A stretch of 38,814 nucleotides of DNA from positions 1-38,814 of the forward strand of contig CAZHJE010000003.1 in the NCBI GenBank assembly GCA_964532965.1, given 5' to 3'. Within the stretch, counting starts at the first letter, position 1, and every line of letters begins with the position of its first letter. Source of the stretch: CAZHJE01 sp964532965. GTDB lineage: Bacteria; Patescibacteriota; WWE3; UBA101185; UBA10185. Under the pieces are notes generated by a model. The model saw only the letters and a program-made list of their open reading frames with translations, searched no databases and had not been told where the DNA came from. Shown here in pieces: positions 31,703-38,814 of this stretch. Made by a program: the position numbers and the translations under genes.

Positions 31703-32564
31703 ACAAATGTTTCAAAGAGAAAAGTTGTTGACTGTATCAAACATTGCAGTGATGACAATAACATTTTTAATACTTGGGTTGTTTATTAGTATTGTTGCTT
31801 ATTCACAAACAGCAATACGTAATTTAGAAAAACAAGCACAAATCTCAGTATTTTTTAAAGATGATTTTGTTGAAGCAAATATCTTAAATTTAAAAGCTGA
31901 CTTAGAACAAGACAAAAGAATAGATAAAATAACTTATATTTCAAAAGAAGACGCCTATAAAATATTTACCGAAATAAATAAAGACGACCCGATAATTTTA
32001 GAATCTGTAACTGCCAAAATATTACCCGCAAGCTTAGAAATTAGAGCTACAAATATCAAAAATCTATCACCGCTTGCACAAGAATTATCGCAAAATGATG
32101 GTGTTGAAGAAGTTAAATTTTTTGAAGACGTAATAAAAAAATTTAAATTTTGGAGAAATATTGCATATGGTGTCGGAGCATCTTTTGCTTTTATCTCTTT
32201 ATTAATATCGTTTTCTGTAATAATTGTATCTTTAAGAATAACTATTAACTCTAAAGGCGAAGAGCTCGAAATATTAAAACTTGTCGGTGCATCAGATATG
32301 TTTGTTAAGCAACCTTTAATTGACATGGGAATATTTTTTGGAACTGCCTCTGCATTAATAGCATCGTTAATTTTAATAATTATTTCATTAATCTTTAATA
32401 TAGCTGGGGCTGGCGGAAGATACATTGAACTAGGCTTTCTACCTAATGTTCTTATTAATATAACAGTATTTGCTTTTCTTTTGAGTGCTATATTAATTGT
32501 TGTCGGCACATCTCTTGGCTATTTTGGTAGCAAGGCGGCAATTAAAAAATACCTAAAATATTAA
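31683..32564 (+). CDS. ftsX: Cell-division protein FtsX
   Basis: 293 aa permease-like protein. A first membrane helix at about 17-38 and an extracytoplasmic domain of about 100 residues (AQISVFFKDDFVEANI..., DGVEEVKFFEDVIKKF) are followed by three C-terminal helices, with SKGEELEILKLVGAS between, the FtsX/MacB coupling motif. The ATG at 31683 has a perfect AGGAGG 8 nt upstream; an in-frame ATG at 31659 inside ftsE is less likely. The loop would contact the coiled coil of the next gene's product. Confidence 0.93.
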   Translation: MQMQNLKQMFQREKLLTVSNIAVMTITFLILGLFISIVAYSQTAIRNLEKQAQISVFFKDDFVEANILNLKADLEQDKRIDKITYISKEDAYKIFTEINKDDPIILESVTAKILPASLEIRATNIKNLSPLAQELSQNDGVEEVKFFEDVIKKFKFWRNIAYGVGASFAFISLLISFSVIIVSLRITINSKGEELEILKLVGASDMFVKQPLIDMGIFFGTASALIASLILIIISLIFNIAGAGGRYIELGFLPNVLINITVFAFLLSAILIVVGTSLGYFGSKAAIKKYLKY

Positions 32565-32565
32565 T

Positions 32566-33765
32566 ATGAAAATTAAATATATACTAATATCCTTATTCAC
32601 GTTTATTTTATCTACGGCTTTTATCAATCTTTTTGTATTTGCCGAAGAAACAAATAGTGACGCTATAAATAATCTCCAACAAGAAATATCGGAACTTGAA
32701 AATAAAATTGCACAAAAACAACAAGAGGAACAAACCCTTCAAAGAGAAATAGATCAATTTAATTATCAAATAGATTTAACACGGCTTAAAATACAACAAT
32801 CGCAAGAAGAAATTATACAAAAAGAAAAAGAAATCAAAGAACTTGCAGGTGATATCGATGATTTAAAAACTAGAATAGAAAAATTAAAAAATTCAATAGT
32901 ATATCAAGAAAAAATACTTGGAGAAAGGCTTAGAGAAAGATATAAAACACGCGAAGAGTCGCCATTTTTTGTAATATTTGCATCAGAAACTGTTAATCAG
33001 CTAGCTAAAAAAACAGAATACTTAAAAGTGATGGAACAACAGGATAAAAAGTTATTAGATCAAATGAATTCGACAAAAACAGCATTTGCAAATCAAAAAG
33101 ATATTTTCGAAGATAAAAAAGAAGAAGAGGAGACTTTAAAAAATCAGTTAGAAGCAGAAAAAAGGAATCTAGAGAATTATAATGCAGATTTAGAAAGACA
33201 AAATTTAGAAAAGAAAAGCTTACTTGAACAGACGAAAAATGACGAAAATACATATCAGGAGTTATTAAAAACGTCCCGTGCTGAGCTTGAGGCAATACAA
33301 AACATAGTAAATAACATTAACTTTAAAAATGGCACGGAAATAAAGAAAGGAGATCCCATAGCTATAATGGGTAACTCTGGATATCCCTCATGCTCATCTG
33401 GGCCACATCTACATTTTGAAGTTAGAAAAAATGGACAGGTTGTTAATGCTGAAAAATATTTAAACCCAAAAGATTTATACGTTTATGACTACAATTCTGG
33501 ATACAAAACTATTGGAACTGGAAACTGGAGTTGGCCAATGGAGTCACCTACTATTAACCAGCGGTATGGCGAAACACCTTGGTCTTGGAGATATCCTAGT
33601 GGCAGACACGACGGAATTGATATGGAAGCTTCAAATAAGTATATCTATGCACCAAAGGATGGGATAATTGTTAGAGACACCATGGGTTGTTATAATACGG
33701 TTATTAATTATGCTGCAATTGATCATGGTGATGGTATTGTAAGCTATTATTTACACATTCAGTAG
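32566..33765 (+). CDS. EnvC-like coiled-coil M23 peptidase, circularly permuted LytM domain
   Basis: 399 aa. Signal peptide 1-26 (VFA cut), coiled coil at about 30-250, then an M23/LytM domain in permuted order. The segment that normally ends the domain comes first: EIKKGDPIAIMGNSG, GPHLHFEVRKNGQVVNAEKY with H281/H283. Then the normal beginning: WSWPMESPTINQRYG, RHDGIDM with H348 and D352, YAPKDGIIV, and IDHGDGIVSYYLHIQ with H397 two residues before the stop. All zinc and catalytic residues are present, so an active endopeptidase is plausible. It follows ftsEX directly (TAA-T-ATG), as expected for an FtsX-controlled hydrolase like EnvC, PcsB or RipC. Confidence 0.9.
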   Translation: MKIKYILISLFTFILSTAFINLFVFAEETNSDAINNLQQEISELENKIAQKQQEEQTLQREIDQFNYQIDLTRLKIQQSQEEIIQKEKEIKELAGDIDDLKTRIEKLKNSIVYQEKILGERLRERYKTREESPFFVIFASETVNQLAKKTEYLKVMEQQDKKLLDQMNSTKTAFANQKDIFEDKKEEEETLKNQLEAEKRNLENYNADLERQNLEKKSLLEQTKNDENTYQELLKTSRAELEAIQNIVNNINFKNGTEIKKGDPIAIMGNSGYPSCSSGPHLHFEVRKNGQVVNAEKYLNPKDLYVYDYNSGYKTIGTGNWSWPMESPTINQRYGETPWSWRYPSGRHDGIDMEASNKYIYAPKDGIIVRDTMGCYNTVINYAAIDHGDGIVSYYLHIQ

Positions 33766-33792
33766 TACCCTACTTAAAATAGAAAACACTAT

Positions 33793-33821
33793 TTGATACA
33801 CACATACATTTTGTATTAAAT
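33793..33821 (+). promoter_or_regulatory. Promoter before the GTG at 33828
   Basis: TTGATA (33793-33798), a 17-nt spacer, then TTAAAT (33816-33821), then 6 nt to the GTG. The -10 is only 4 of 6. Confidence 0.4.
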
Positions 33822-33827
33822 AATTAT

Positions 33828-34463
33828 GTGAAAATATATTTTTTAACTAATCTTACTAATACGAACAATGAGATACTTTTATACATCGATACAACACAAC
33901 AAGAAATAGAGAATACAAAAATAAACATACAAAGTGTGGATACAGCTATTCTAATACACAACCCACAAAGTAACTCGTGGGTATCAAACAATACCTTATG
34001 GACTAAAATACCAAACACACAAAAAATATATAAATTAAAAATCTTAAATGATATAAATACTAAAAATGAAATGTATATAACTATCTTAAATAGTTCGACG
34101 GGAGAAGTAATTAAAAGTAAAGATTTTACAATTTATACTAATGCATATTACTCACAAGAATATATCTCAAAAATAAACAAAATTATACAACTACAAAAAA
34201 GTGAAGAACCTATTATACAATACACAGCCCCTACCACTAATACAGGACACATACACAGTCTACTTAATACTAACTTTAATACATATTTATCACTAAGTAT
34301 TTTTTTACTTGCAGTAGTTTTAGGAATTATCTCAAAAAAGTATAAAATGTTAGAATTGATGAATGCAAAATATGACCAAACAGTTAACAAACTGGATACC
34401 TACATTGATAGTATGCTGTGCAATATTTGGGATTTCTTCTTTACCAGGGACTACAGTGAATAA
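33828..34463 (+). CDS. Hypothetical protein with one C-terminal membrane helix
   Basis: 211 aa from a GTG start (the ATG two bases earlier is followed at once by TGA). An Asn/Thr/Ile-rich N-terminal region of about 110 residues looks like a beta sandwich. A low-complexity Pro/Thr linker and a membrane helix at about 150-168 (YLSLSIFLLAVVLGII) follow. The layout resembles an anchored surface domain, but there is no signal peptide. The last 34 codons overlap the VanZ-like gene in another frame, so this C-terminus may come from a frameshift. Function unknown. Confidence 0.65.
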   Translation: MKIYFLTNLTNTNNEILLYIDTTQQEIENTKINIQSVDTAILIHNPQSNSWVSNNTLWTKIPNTQKIYKLKILNDINTKNEMYITILNSSTGEVIKSKDFTIYTNAYYSQEYISKINKIIQLQKSEEPIIQYTAPTTNTGHIHSLLNTNFNTYLSLSIFLLAVVLGIISKKYKMLELMNAKYDQTVNKLDTYIDSMLCNIWDFFFTRDYSE

Positions 34464-34746
34464 TATAGGACTGGGAAATAATTTATATCATATTAATGGA
34501 CACTTTTTTTTGTATTTTCTATTATCACTAGCGTTGTTTAAAGCAACAAAAGGTTACATGCTATCAGCACTCTTATCTTTTTTATACAGCATAACTGACG
34601 AAATACACCAATTATTTGTTCCTGGAAGATCTTTTGAATACATTGATATAATTGTAGACGCAGGAGGTTCAGTTTTAGCGTTACTAGTGATATGGAAATT
34701 ATTACCAAAAGTCTCGATGAGACTAAAAAATTGGCTATTAAACTAG
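34363..34746 (+). CDS. VanZ-like membrane protein
   Basis: 127 aa, four hydrophobic segments. The VanZ family signature is clear: HINGHFFLYFLLSLALF, then SITDEIHQLFVPGRSFEYID and IDIIVDAGGSVLALLVIW (family: H...Y..L...L, DExHQ.f.pgR...D...N..G). VanZ contributes to teicoplanin resistance in enterococci; in most genomes the role is unknown. The ATG at 34363 or 34372 is needed to keep helix 1, so the 101-nt overlap with the upstream gene is real. Overlaps tsaE by 55 nt. Confidence 0.83.
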   Translation: MQNMTKQLTNWIPTLIVCCAIFGISSLPGTTVNNIGLGNNLYHINGHFFLYFLLSLALFKATKGYMLSALLSFLYSITDEIHQLFVPGRSFEYIDIIVDAGGSVLALLVIWKLLPKVSMRLKNWLLN

Positions 34747-35126
34747 CTCACAAATTAAAGCCTAAAGATGTTGTTGCACTTTACGGCGACCTGGGAAGTG
34801 GTAAAACAACTTTTACACGCTTTTTAGTTGAGGCACTAAATATAAATGTACGAGTACAAAGCCCAACATTTGTATTGCTTAGAAAGTATGCAACGTCAAA
34901 TGCTGGCGATACTAACCAAGATATCAACACAGTATATCATTTAGATTTATATAGGTTACAAAATATTAGTGACTTGAGTGAACTTGGATTAGAAGAATTA
35001 TTTGACGATAAAAATGCAATTACCATTATTGAGTGGCCAGAAATTGCACAAAGCCTTTTACCAAAAGAAACAATAAATATTAAGTTCGAAACATTAACCG
35101 ATGAAACAAAAAGAATATCGCTATAA
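34692..35126 (+). CDS. tsaE: tRNA threonylcarbamoyladenosine biosynthesis ATPase TsaE
   Basis: 144 aa. P-loop LYGDLGSGKTTFTRFL, SPTFVLLRKY, the Walker-B-like YHLDLYRL and the C-terminal IIEWPE are diagnostic. TsaE acts with TsaB and TsaD to make t6A37 in ANN-decoding tRNAs. A loop rich in Asn/Asp (SNAGDTNQDIN) lies after SPTF. Overlaps VanZ-like and tsaB genes. tsaD is not in this window. Confidence 0.94.
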   Translation: MEIITKSLDETKKLAIKLAHKLKPKDVVALYGDLGSGKTTFTRFLVEALNINVRVQSPTFVLLRKYATSNAGDTNQDINTVYHLDLYRLQNISDLSELGLEELFDDKNAITIIEWPEIAQSLLPKETINIKFETLTDETKRISL

Positions 35127-35433
35127 AATATATATAAATACAACAGAGAGATTTAATAGATCTATTGAAATAGTGAAAAAGGGTACCTCTATTATAGTAG
35201 AGAAAGTATCTGGTGACATAAACATTATTCCAACTCTTGCTACTTTATTAAAAAAACATAAAATAGCGGTGTCAGATATTGAAATTGTCCCAAATACAGG
35301 GCCTGGTTCATTTACAGGGATAAAAATTGGTATAACCATTGCTAATGTATTTAGTTGGGCGACAGACAATATAACTCGATATAAGCCTAATTACGGCAAA
35401 GAACCAAACATCGAAAAAAGAAAAATGCTATAA
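35101..35433 (+). CDS. tsaB: TsaB-like protein, N-terminal half only
   Basis: 110 aa against about 220 for full TsaB. It retains the first ASKHA subdomain: YKIYINTTERFNRSIEI at the start and NTGPGSFTGIKIGITIANVFSWA, the TsaB/TsaD dimerisation signature. It then ends after YGKEPNIEKRK. TsaB is a non-catalytic partner of TsaD, so the dimerising half might suffice. No downstream frame supplies the missing half before the epimerase promoter. Half-length TsaB is, as far as I recall, common in CPR. Overlaps tsaE by 26 nt. Confidence 0.83.
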   Translation: MKQKEYRYKIYINTTERFNRSIEIVKKGTSIIVEKVSGDINIIPTLATLLKKHKIAVSDIEIVPNTGPGSFTGIKIGITIANVFSWATDNITRYKPNYGKEPNIEKRKML

Positions 35434-35434
35434 T
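35426..35434 (+). promoter_or_regulatory. Consensus extended -10, leaderless start at 35441
   Basis: TGcTATAAT, a perfect extended -10, followed by 6 nt and the ATG at 35441. It overlaps the tsaB stop. Confidence 0.7.
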
Positions 35435-35440
35435 CATTTT

Positions 35441-36412
35441 ATGAAAATATTAGTTACAGGCGCGGCAGGGTTTATTGGAACTAACCTTGCACTCCGATTA
35501 AAAAGTTTAGGACACGATGTAATTGGTATCGACGCCTTTACCGATTATTACAACGTAAAACTCAAAGAACTTAACGCAGATGATCTTAAGGCGCAAGGGG
35601 TAAAAGTACACAGACTAGACTTGGCAGAAGACGATATTTCGAAATATCTTGAAGACATAGAAGTAGTTTATCACCTCGCGGCACAGCCGGGAATTTCGCA
35701 AAAGCCTACTTTTGAAGATTATGTAAAAAATAATATATTTGCAACACATAAAACACTAGAAGCAGTAAAAAAACAACAAACATTAAAATTATTTATTAAC
35801 ATCGCCACATCTTCCATATACGGCGCAAATGCAGATGATACTGAAGACACAGCACCGAAACCGACATCATACTACGGCGTAACAAAGCTTGCAGCAGAAC
35901 AGTTGGTTTTGGCTTATAACCGAGACCAAGGCGTGCCAGCATGTTCATTCAGGTTATTTTCTGTATATGGCCCAAGAGAAAGACCAGAAAAGGTTTACCC
36001 AAAATATATAAGAGCAATTTTAGAAGACAATTACGTCTTTCCATATCGAGAAGAAAGTGAAAAACATCTTCGAAGCTATACCTTTGTTGGTGATATTGTT
36101 GATGGGTTAGTGTTAGCACTTGATAACATTGAAAAAATAAATGGCGAGATTATTAATTTAGGTATCGATACTGCTACAACCACAGGACAAGCACTAGAAA
36201 CACTCGAAAAAGTCGCACAAAAAAAAGCAAAAGTAAAAAGTGTACCAAAAATGCCGGGAGACCAACTTAAAACTGAGGCAAATATTACAAAAGCAAAAAA
36301 ACTTCTCAACTATAACCCATCAACACAAATAGAAGATGGGCTAAGACAAGAATATGAATGGTTCAAAGATAATGTAATTGGTAAAATAGACTTTGGAAAC
36401 GTAGGGAATTAA
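35441..36412 (+). CDS. NAD-dependent nucleotide-sugar epimerase/dehydratase (extended SDR)
   Basis: 323 aa. Rossmann motif VTGAAGFIGTNLA (5-17), acidic GIDAFTDYYN for the NAD ribose, HLAAQPG, the catalytic S-Y-K set in TSSIYGAN and SYYGVTKLAAE, and SFRLFSVYGPRERPE. This pattern is typical of UDP-glucose / UDP-glucuronate 4-epimerase relatives that supply cell-surface sugars. Substrate not determinable. The glycosyltransferase 3 nt downstream suggests a shared glycan pathway. Confidence 0.92.
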   Translation: MKILVTGAAGFIGTNLALRLKSLGHDVIGIDAFTDYYNVKLKELNADDLKAQGVKVHRLDLAEDDISKYLEDIEVVYHLAAQPGISQKPTFEDYVKNNIFATHKTLEAVKKQQTLKLFINIATSSIYGANADDTEDTAPKPTSYYGVTKLAAEQLVLAYNRDQGVPACSFRLFSVYGPRERPEKVYPKYIRAILEDNYVFPYREESEKHLRSYTFVGDIVDGLVLALDNIEKINGEIINLGIDTATTTGQALETLEKVAQKKAKVKSVPKMPGDQLKTEANITKAKKLLNYNPSTQIEDGLRQEYEWFKDNVIGKIDFGNVGN

Positions 36413-36415
36413 TAC

Positions 36416-37387
36416 ATGAATAAAAATAATTTAGTATCAATTGTAATACCCTGCATTAACGAAGAAAAAAATATAGATCGAACAATTGATGCGATCATAG
36501 AACTTACAAAAAACCATAAATATGCTTTTGAGATAATTGCTGTAAATGACGGAAGTAAAGATAATACATGGCAAGTAATTCAGAATTACTCAAAAAAATA
36601 TGACAATGTAATTGGTATAAACTTAATGGGTAATTTTGGACAATCTGCTGCATATCAAGCTGGCTTTGATATTGCACAAGGAGATTATGTAATAACTTTA
36701 TCCGCAGATTTAGAAATAGAAATTAAAGAAATAAATACTGTAGTTGACAAATTAGATGAAGGGTATGATTTTGTAAACACAAATAGACAAGCTAGATGGA
36801 ATGAAGAAAAAGGTGCAAGACAAACAAAGAGCAGTTTGGCAAATAAAATACTAAGTAAAATATCTGGCGTCACAATGCAAGATCGTGGTTCGGGTCTAAA
36901 AGGATTTAAGAGTGTATTAATTAAAAACCTTCGCCTTTACGGAGAGATGCATAGATTTATTCCAGACTATTTAACTGTATACAATGCAAAAATGACAGAA
37001 TATGATGTTGAATTTAAAGATAGAGATTATGGAACATCTTATTATAAAGGGCATAAAAGAACAGTAAAAGTATTACTCGATTTAATCACACTTGCATTTT
37101 TATTATACTTTGCAAAAAAGCCATTTAGAGCTATGCCAGGTAGATTATTTGGCTTTACTGGCGCGATAATATCAGGTGTTGGTGTACTTGCAGGTATCTA
37201 CTTGACTATTCTTAAATTAATGGGAGAAAGTATTGGTGGAAGACCACTCCTTATTGCAGCGGCATTGATGATAATTGTTGGTATTCAGTCGATAATGCTT
37301 GGTATGCTTGGAGAATTAATGCTTAGAATATATTTTGAATCATCAAATAGAAAAACTTATACTATCAGAGAAACCACCAATATTTAA
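36416..37387 (+). CDS. Family 2 glycosyltransferase, ArnC/GtrB/DPM1-like
   Basis: 323 aa. The GT2 N-terminal domain has VSIVIPCINEEKNID, IIAVNDGSKDNTW, LMGNFGQSAAYQAGF and the DxD region TLSADLEIE, where the first Asp of the usual DADLQ is Ser. It continues with DRGSGLKGFKS and VEFKDRDYGTSYYKG. Two C-terminal membrane helices (about 240-263, 277-305) are as in enzymes that charge polyprenyl phosphate with a sugar. Probable role: loading a lipid carrier for surface glycosylation. Stops 4 nt from the convergent transporter. Confidence 0.92.
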   Translation: MNKNNLVSIVIPCINEEKNIDRTIDAIIELTKNHKYAFEIIAVNDGSKDNTWQVIQNYSKKYDNVIGINLMGNFGQSAAYQAGFDIAQGDYVITLSADLEIEIKEINTVVDKLDEGYDFVNTNRQARWNEEKGARQTKSSLANKILSKISGVTMQDRGSGLKGFKSVLIKNLRLYGEMHRFIPDYLTVYNAKMTEYDVEFKDRDYGTSYYKGHKRTVKVLLDLITLAFLLYFAKKPFRAMPGRLFGFTGAIISGVGVLAGIYLTILKLMGESIGGRPLLIAAALMIIVGIQSIMLGMLGELMLRIYFESSNRKTYTIRETTNI

Positions 37388-37391
37388 TGTG

Positions 37392-38780
37392 TTAGTTAAA
37401 AATATACTGAGTAAGCGTATAAATACTAAATCCACCGTAAAAAAGAACTGCTACAAGCATCATTGATATTCTAAACAGATTTGGCCTAATTGCTTTTTCA
37501 AGAGTTGTTAAGTTTAACCAAAGAGTCAGTCCTACGTGCACAAACATTGCGAATGCGTTAAGTACTGCTGCAATAGTAATTAAAAGCAAAGGTTGCGTAA
37601 TACCTGAAAAAAGAATAAGTGCCCCTGCTACTACCTGTAGCCAAAGAAATGCGTAGTATACTTTCGGAATGTTCTTTTCTGCAATTTTATTTGAAAATAA
37701 CACCAAATTTTCTGCAAGAATTCTGCTTGTGGCATCAAATACACCAAGCTGAGTGCTAAATAGCATCAACGCAGATATAAAAAGAAAGAAGGTGCCAGCA
37801 AACGGTATTAATCTTTGACCTATTACAGTTGCCTCATAAAATAGAAAGTCCAAACCTTCTGTGGTGTCACCATGGTAAGAAGTTGCATAAGATAGCAAGC
37901 CCAATAGTACCATTGTTATGGAACCTGTTAAAAAGAAAACAGCAAAATGTTCAATATTAATATTTTTCCACCATTTATTAAATTCTGTAATATTTTCTTT
38001 GGACACATCAAATCTTGTGCCAACAATAGATATATCTTTTTTATTACCGGTAAAAAGTCCTCTTATTTTTTCTGCATACGCTCCCATGCCGTATCCTTTT
38101 TCGCGAACATAGAATGATTGCGCTAAATTCAAATTACCGCCCGCCCCAGAATAAGCCAAAGCAGCAAGAAAAGAAGCAATAGGAATACCAACTGGCAATA
38201 GATTATACCCCTCACCTATTCCTAAGAGGCCTTTAGACAACAACACCCAATCTTGTTTGCTTGACAATAAAATTGACAATAAAAATACTACAGGTACCCC
38301 TATTAAAGTTATATACTTTTGGAGATGCTCTACCGTTTTATACAATACCGGACCTAAAGAAAGTATCAATCCAATTACTATTAATATAAAGATTGTAAGC
38401 ATGATGGAGTTTTGTATATTAAATAAATGGGCAAAAATCTTAGCCGCAGAGGCTGCAATGCCTGGCCAGATCCAAGGAATAAATGTAGATATCAAAAACC
38501 ACAAAGAGAGTATTCTTAGTTTTCGTGCAAAACCAACAAAAATACTTTCACCTCTAACAAGCGCATATCTTTCTATCTCCATATTCATAAAAAATTGGAG
38601 TAATATACCTATCAAAGCACCCCACATTATTCCAAGACCATAGTTACTAGTTAAATACGGCCATAGAATTAATTCGCCACTTCCAAGCCCTAACCCTAAA
38701 AGTATAAAACTAGGACCTATTAACTTTCTAAGTGGTAACGCCTTTGGAAAGTCTTTTGTTTTTAAATCTTTTATATACAC
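37392..38780 (-). CDS. Nramp-related metal-ion transporter lacking DPGN
   Basis: 462 aa, about 11 membrane helices with the LeuT-fold layout of Nramp. Helix 1 reads GPSFILLGLGLGSGELILWP where Nramp transporters have DPGN. The helix-6 region reads YSGAGGNLNLAQSFYVREKG, aligning with MPHNLYLHS but without Met and His. Missing ligands point to a divergent, Nramp-related group with a different substrate; Mg2+ or another cation is a guess. A soluble loop of about 50 residues lies after YVREKGYGMGAY. Start is GTG at 38780, 7 nt after a consensus extended -10. Confidence 0.85.
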   Translation of the reverse strand: MYIKDLKTKDFPKALPLRKLIGPSFILLGLGLGSGELILWPYLTSNYGLGIMWGALIGILLQFFMNMEIERYALVRGESIFVGFARKLRILSLWFLISTFIPWIWPGIAASAAKIFAHLFNIQNSIMLTIFILIVIGLILSLGPVLYKTVEHLQKYITLIGVPVVFLLSILLSSKQDWVLLSKGLLGIGEGYNLLPVGIPIASFLAALAYSGAGGNLNLAQSFYVREKGYGMGAYAEKIRGLFTGNKKDISIVGTRFDVSKENITEFNKWWKNINIEHFAVFFLTGSITMVLLGLLSYATSYHGDTTEGLDFLFYEATVIGQRLIPFAGTFFLFISALMLFSTQLGVFDATSRILAENLVLFSNKIAEKNIPKVYYAFLWLQVVAGALILFSGITQPLLLITIAAVLNAFAMFVHVGLTLWLNLTTLEKAIRPNLFRISMMLVAVLFYGGFSIYTLTQYIFN

Positions 38781-38787
38781 TAAAAAA

Positions 38788-38796
38788 ATTATAGCA
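38788..38796 (-). promoter_or_regulatory. Consensus extended -10, leaderless GTG start at 38780
   Basis: TGcTATAAT on the minus strand followed by 7 nt and the GTG at 38780. Same nonamer as before the epimerase gene. Confidence 0.7.
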
Positions 38797-38814
38797 GGAA
38801 TGAACTAACAAGCT

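Noticed and set aside
31955..32509. 184-codon open frame antisense to ftsX
   Set aside because: ftsX is well supported on the plus strand; the antisense product has no recognisable domain.
1..38814. CRISPR array or tandem repeats
   Set aside because: No regularly spaced repeats seen; only local inverted repeats listed above.
1..38814. Alternative genetic code with UGA as Gly (code 25)
   Set aside because: UGA ends several genes at the expected protein ends (Nudix, ftsK, the 20022 gene) and no conserved protein needs readthrough.

Overview
The window looks like a Patescibacteria / Candidate Phyla Radiation (CPR) chromosome. It is strongly A+T-rich, genes are packed with 1-nt gaps or overlaps, UGA is used as a stop codon (standard code 11, not code 25), and many proteins are short or domain-reduced versions: MiaB without TRAM, a half-length TsaB, a GreA coiled-coil domain alone, and a Lon ATPase without its protease. 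It also carries families I associate with CPR: a TraG/HerA-like membrane ATPase, an FtsA/PilM-like ATPase next to a baseplate-J-like membrane protein, a BFN-domain protein and an Nramp-like transporter. I cannot assign a phylum. Two runs of 100 N (28311-28410 and 29966-30065) are assembly gaps.

Layout. 97-1746 (-): ABC-F ATPase. 1922-9184 (+): a degenerate DHH protein, rpsO, pnp, a Lon-like AAA+ module, a Nudix hydrolase, uracil-DNA glycosylase and RNase J, which together form an RNA-turnover neighbourhood. 9210-11468: FtsK. 11522-21563: two small membrane proteins, a disordered protein, a TraG/HerA-like ATPase, a 1181-residue protein with an HExxH motif, an FtsA/PilM-like ATPase and a baseplate-J-like membrane protein, possibly one envelope apparatus. 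21560-24558: RuvX, zinc ribbon, membrane-anchored HAD phosphatase, NrnA-like phosphoesterase and a GreA coiled coil. 24617-24712: remnant of a tRNA-binding domain. 24736-27846: miaB, miaA and an AI-2E-type permease. 27961-28284 (-): RNase P RNA. After gap 1 come a tiny membrane-protein frame and mltG. Around gap 2 lie a structured RNA candidate and a truncated BFN gene. 30565-33765: an envelope operon with ftsE, ftsX and a coiled-coil M23 peptidase. 33828-37387: a hypothetical protein, VanZ-like, TsaE, short TsaB, a nucleotide-sugar epimerase and a glycosyltransferase. 37392-38780 (-): Nramp-like transporter.

Expression logic. Most operon-head start codons (ATG or GTG, both strands) lie 6-7 nt downstream of a -10 box, usually the extended form TGnTAnnnT. 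RNase P RNA has the same spacing between its -10 and a 5' end fixed independently by helix P1. This predicts leaderless mRNAs at operon heads. Downstream genes use a Shine-Dalgarno site, ATGA overlaps, or a recurring TAA-T-ATG junction.

Most unusual items: the window-wide leaderless promoter architecture; an M23 peptidase whose zinc-ligand motifs appear in circularly permuted order, encoded directly after ftsEX; the 11.5-21.6 kb membrane/ATPase cluster with its HExxH protein; a 33-residue membrane protein split by a GGGGGGC slip site; and the structured RNA candidate running into gap 2.
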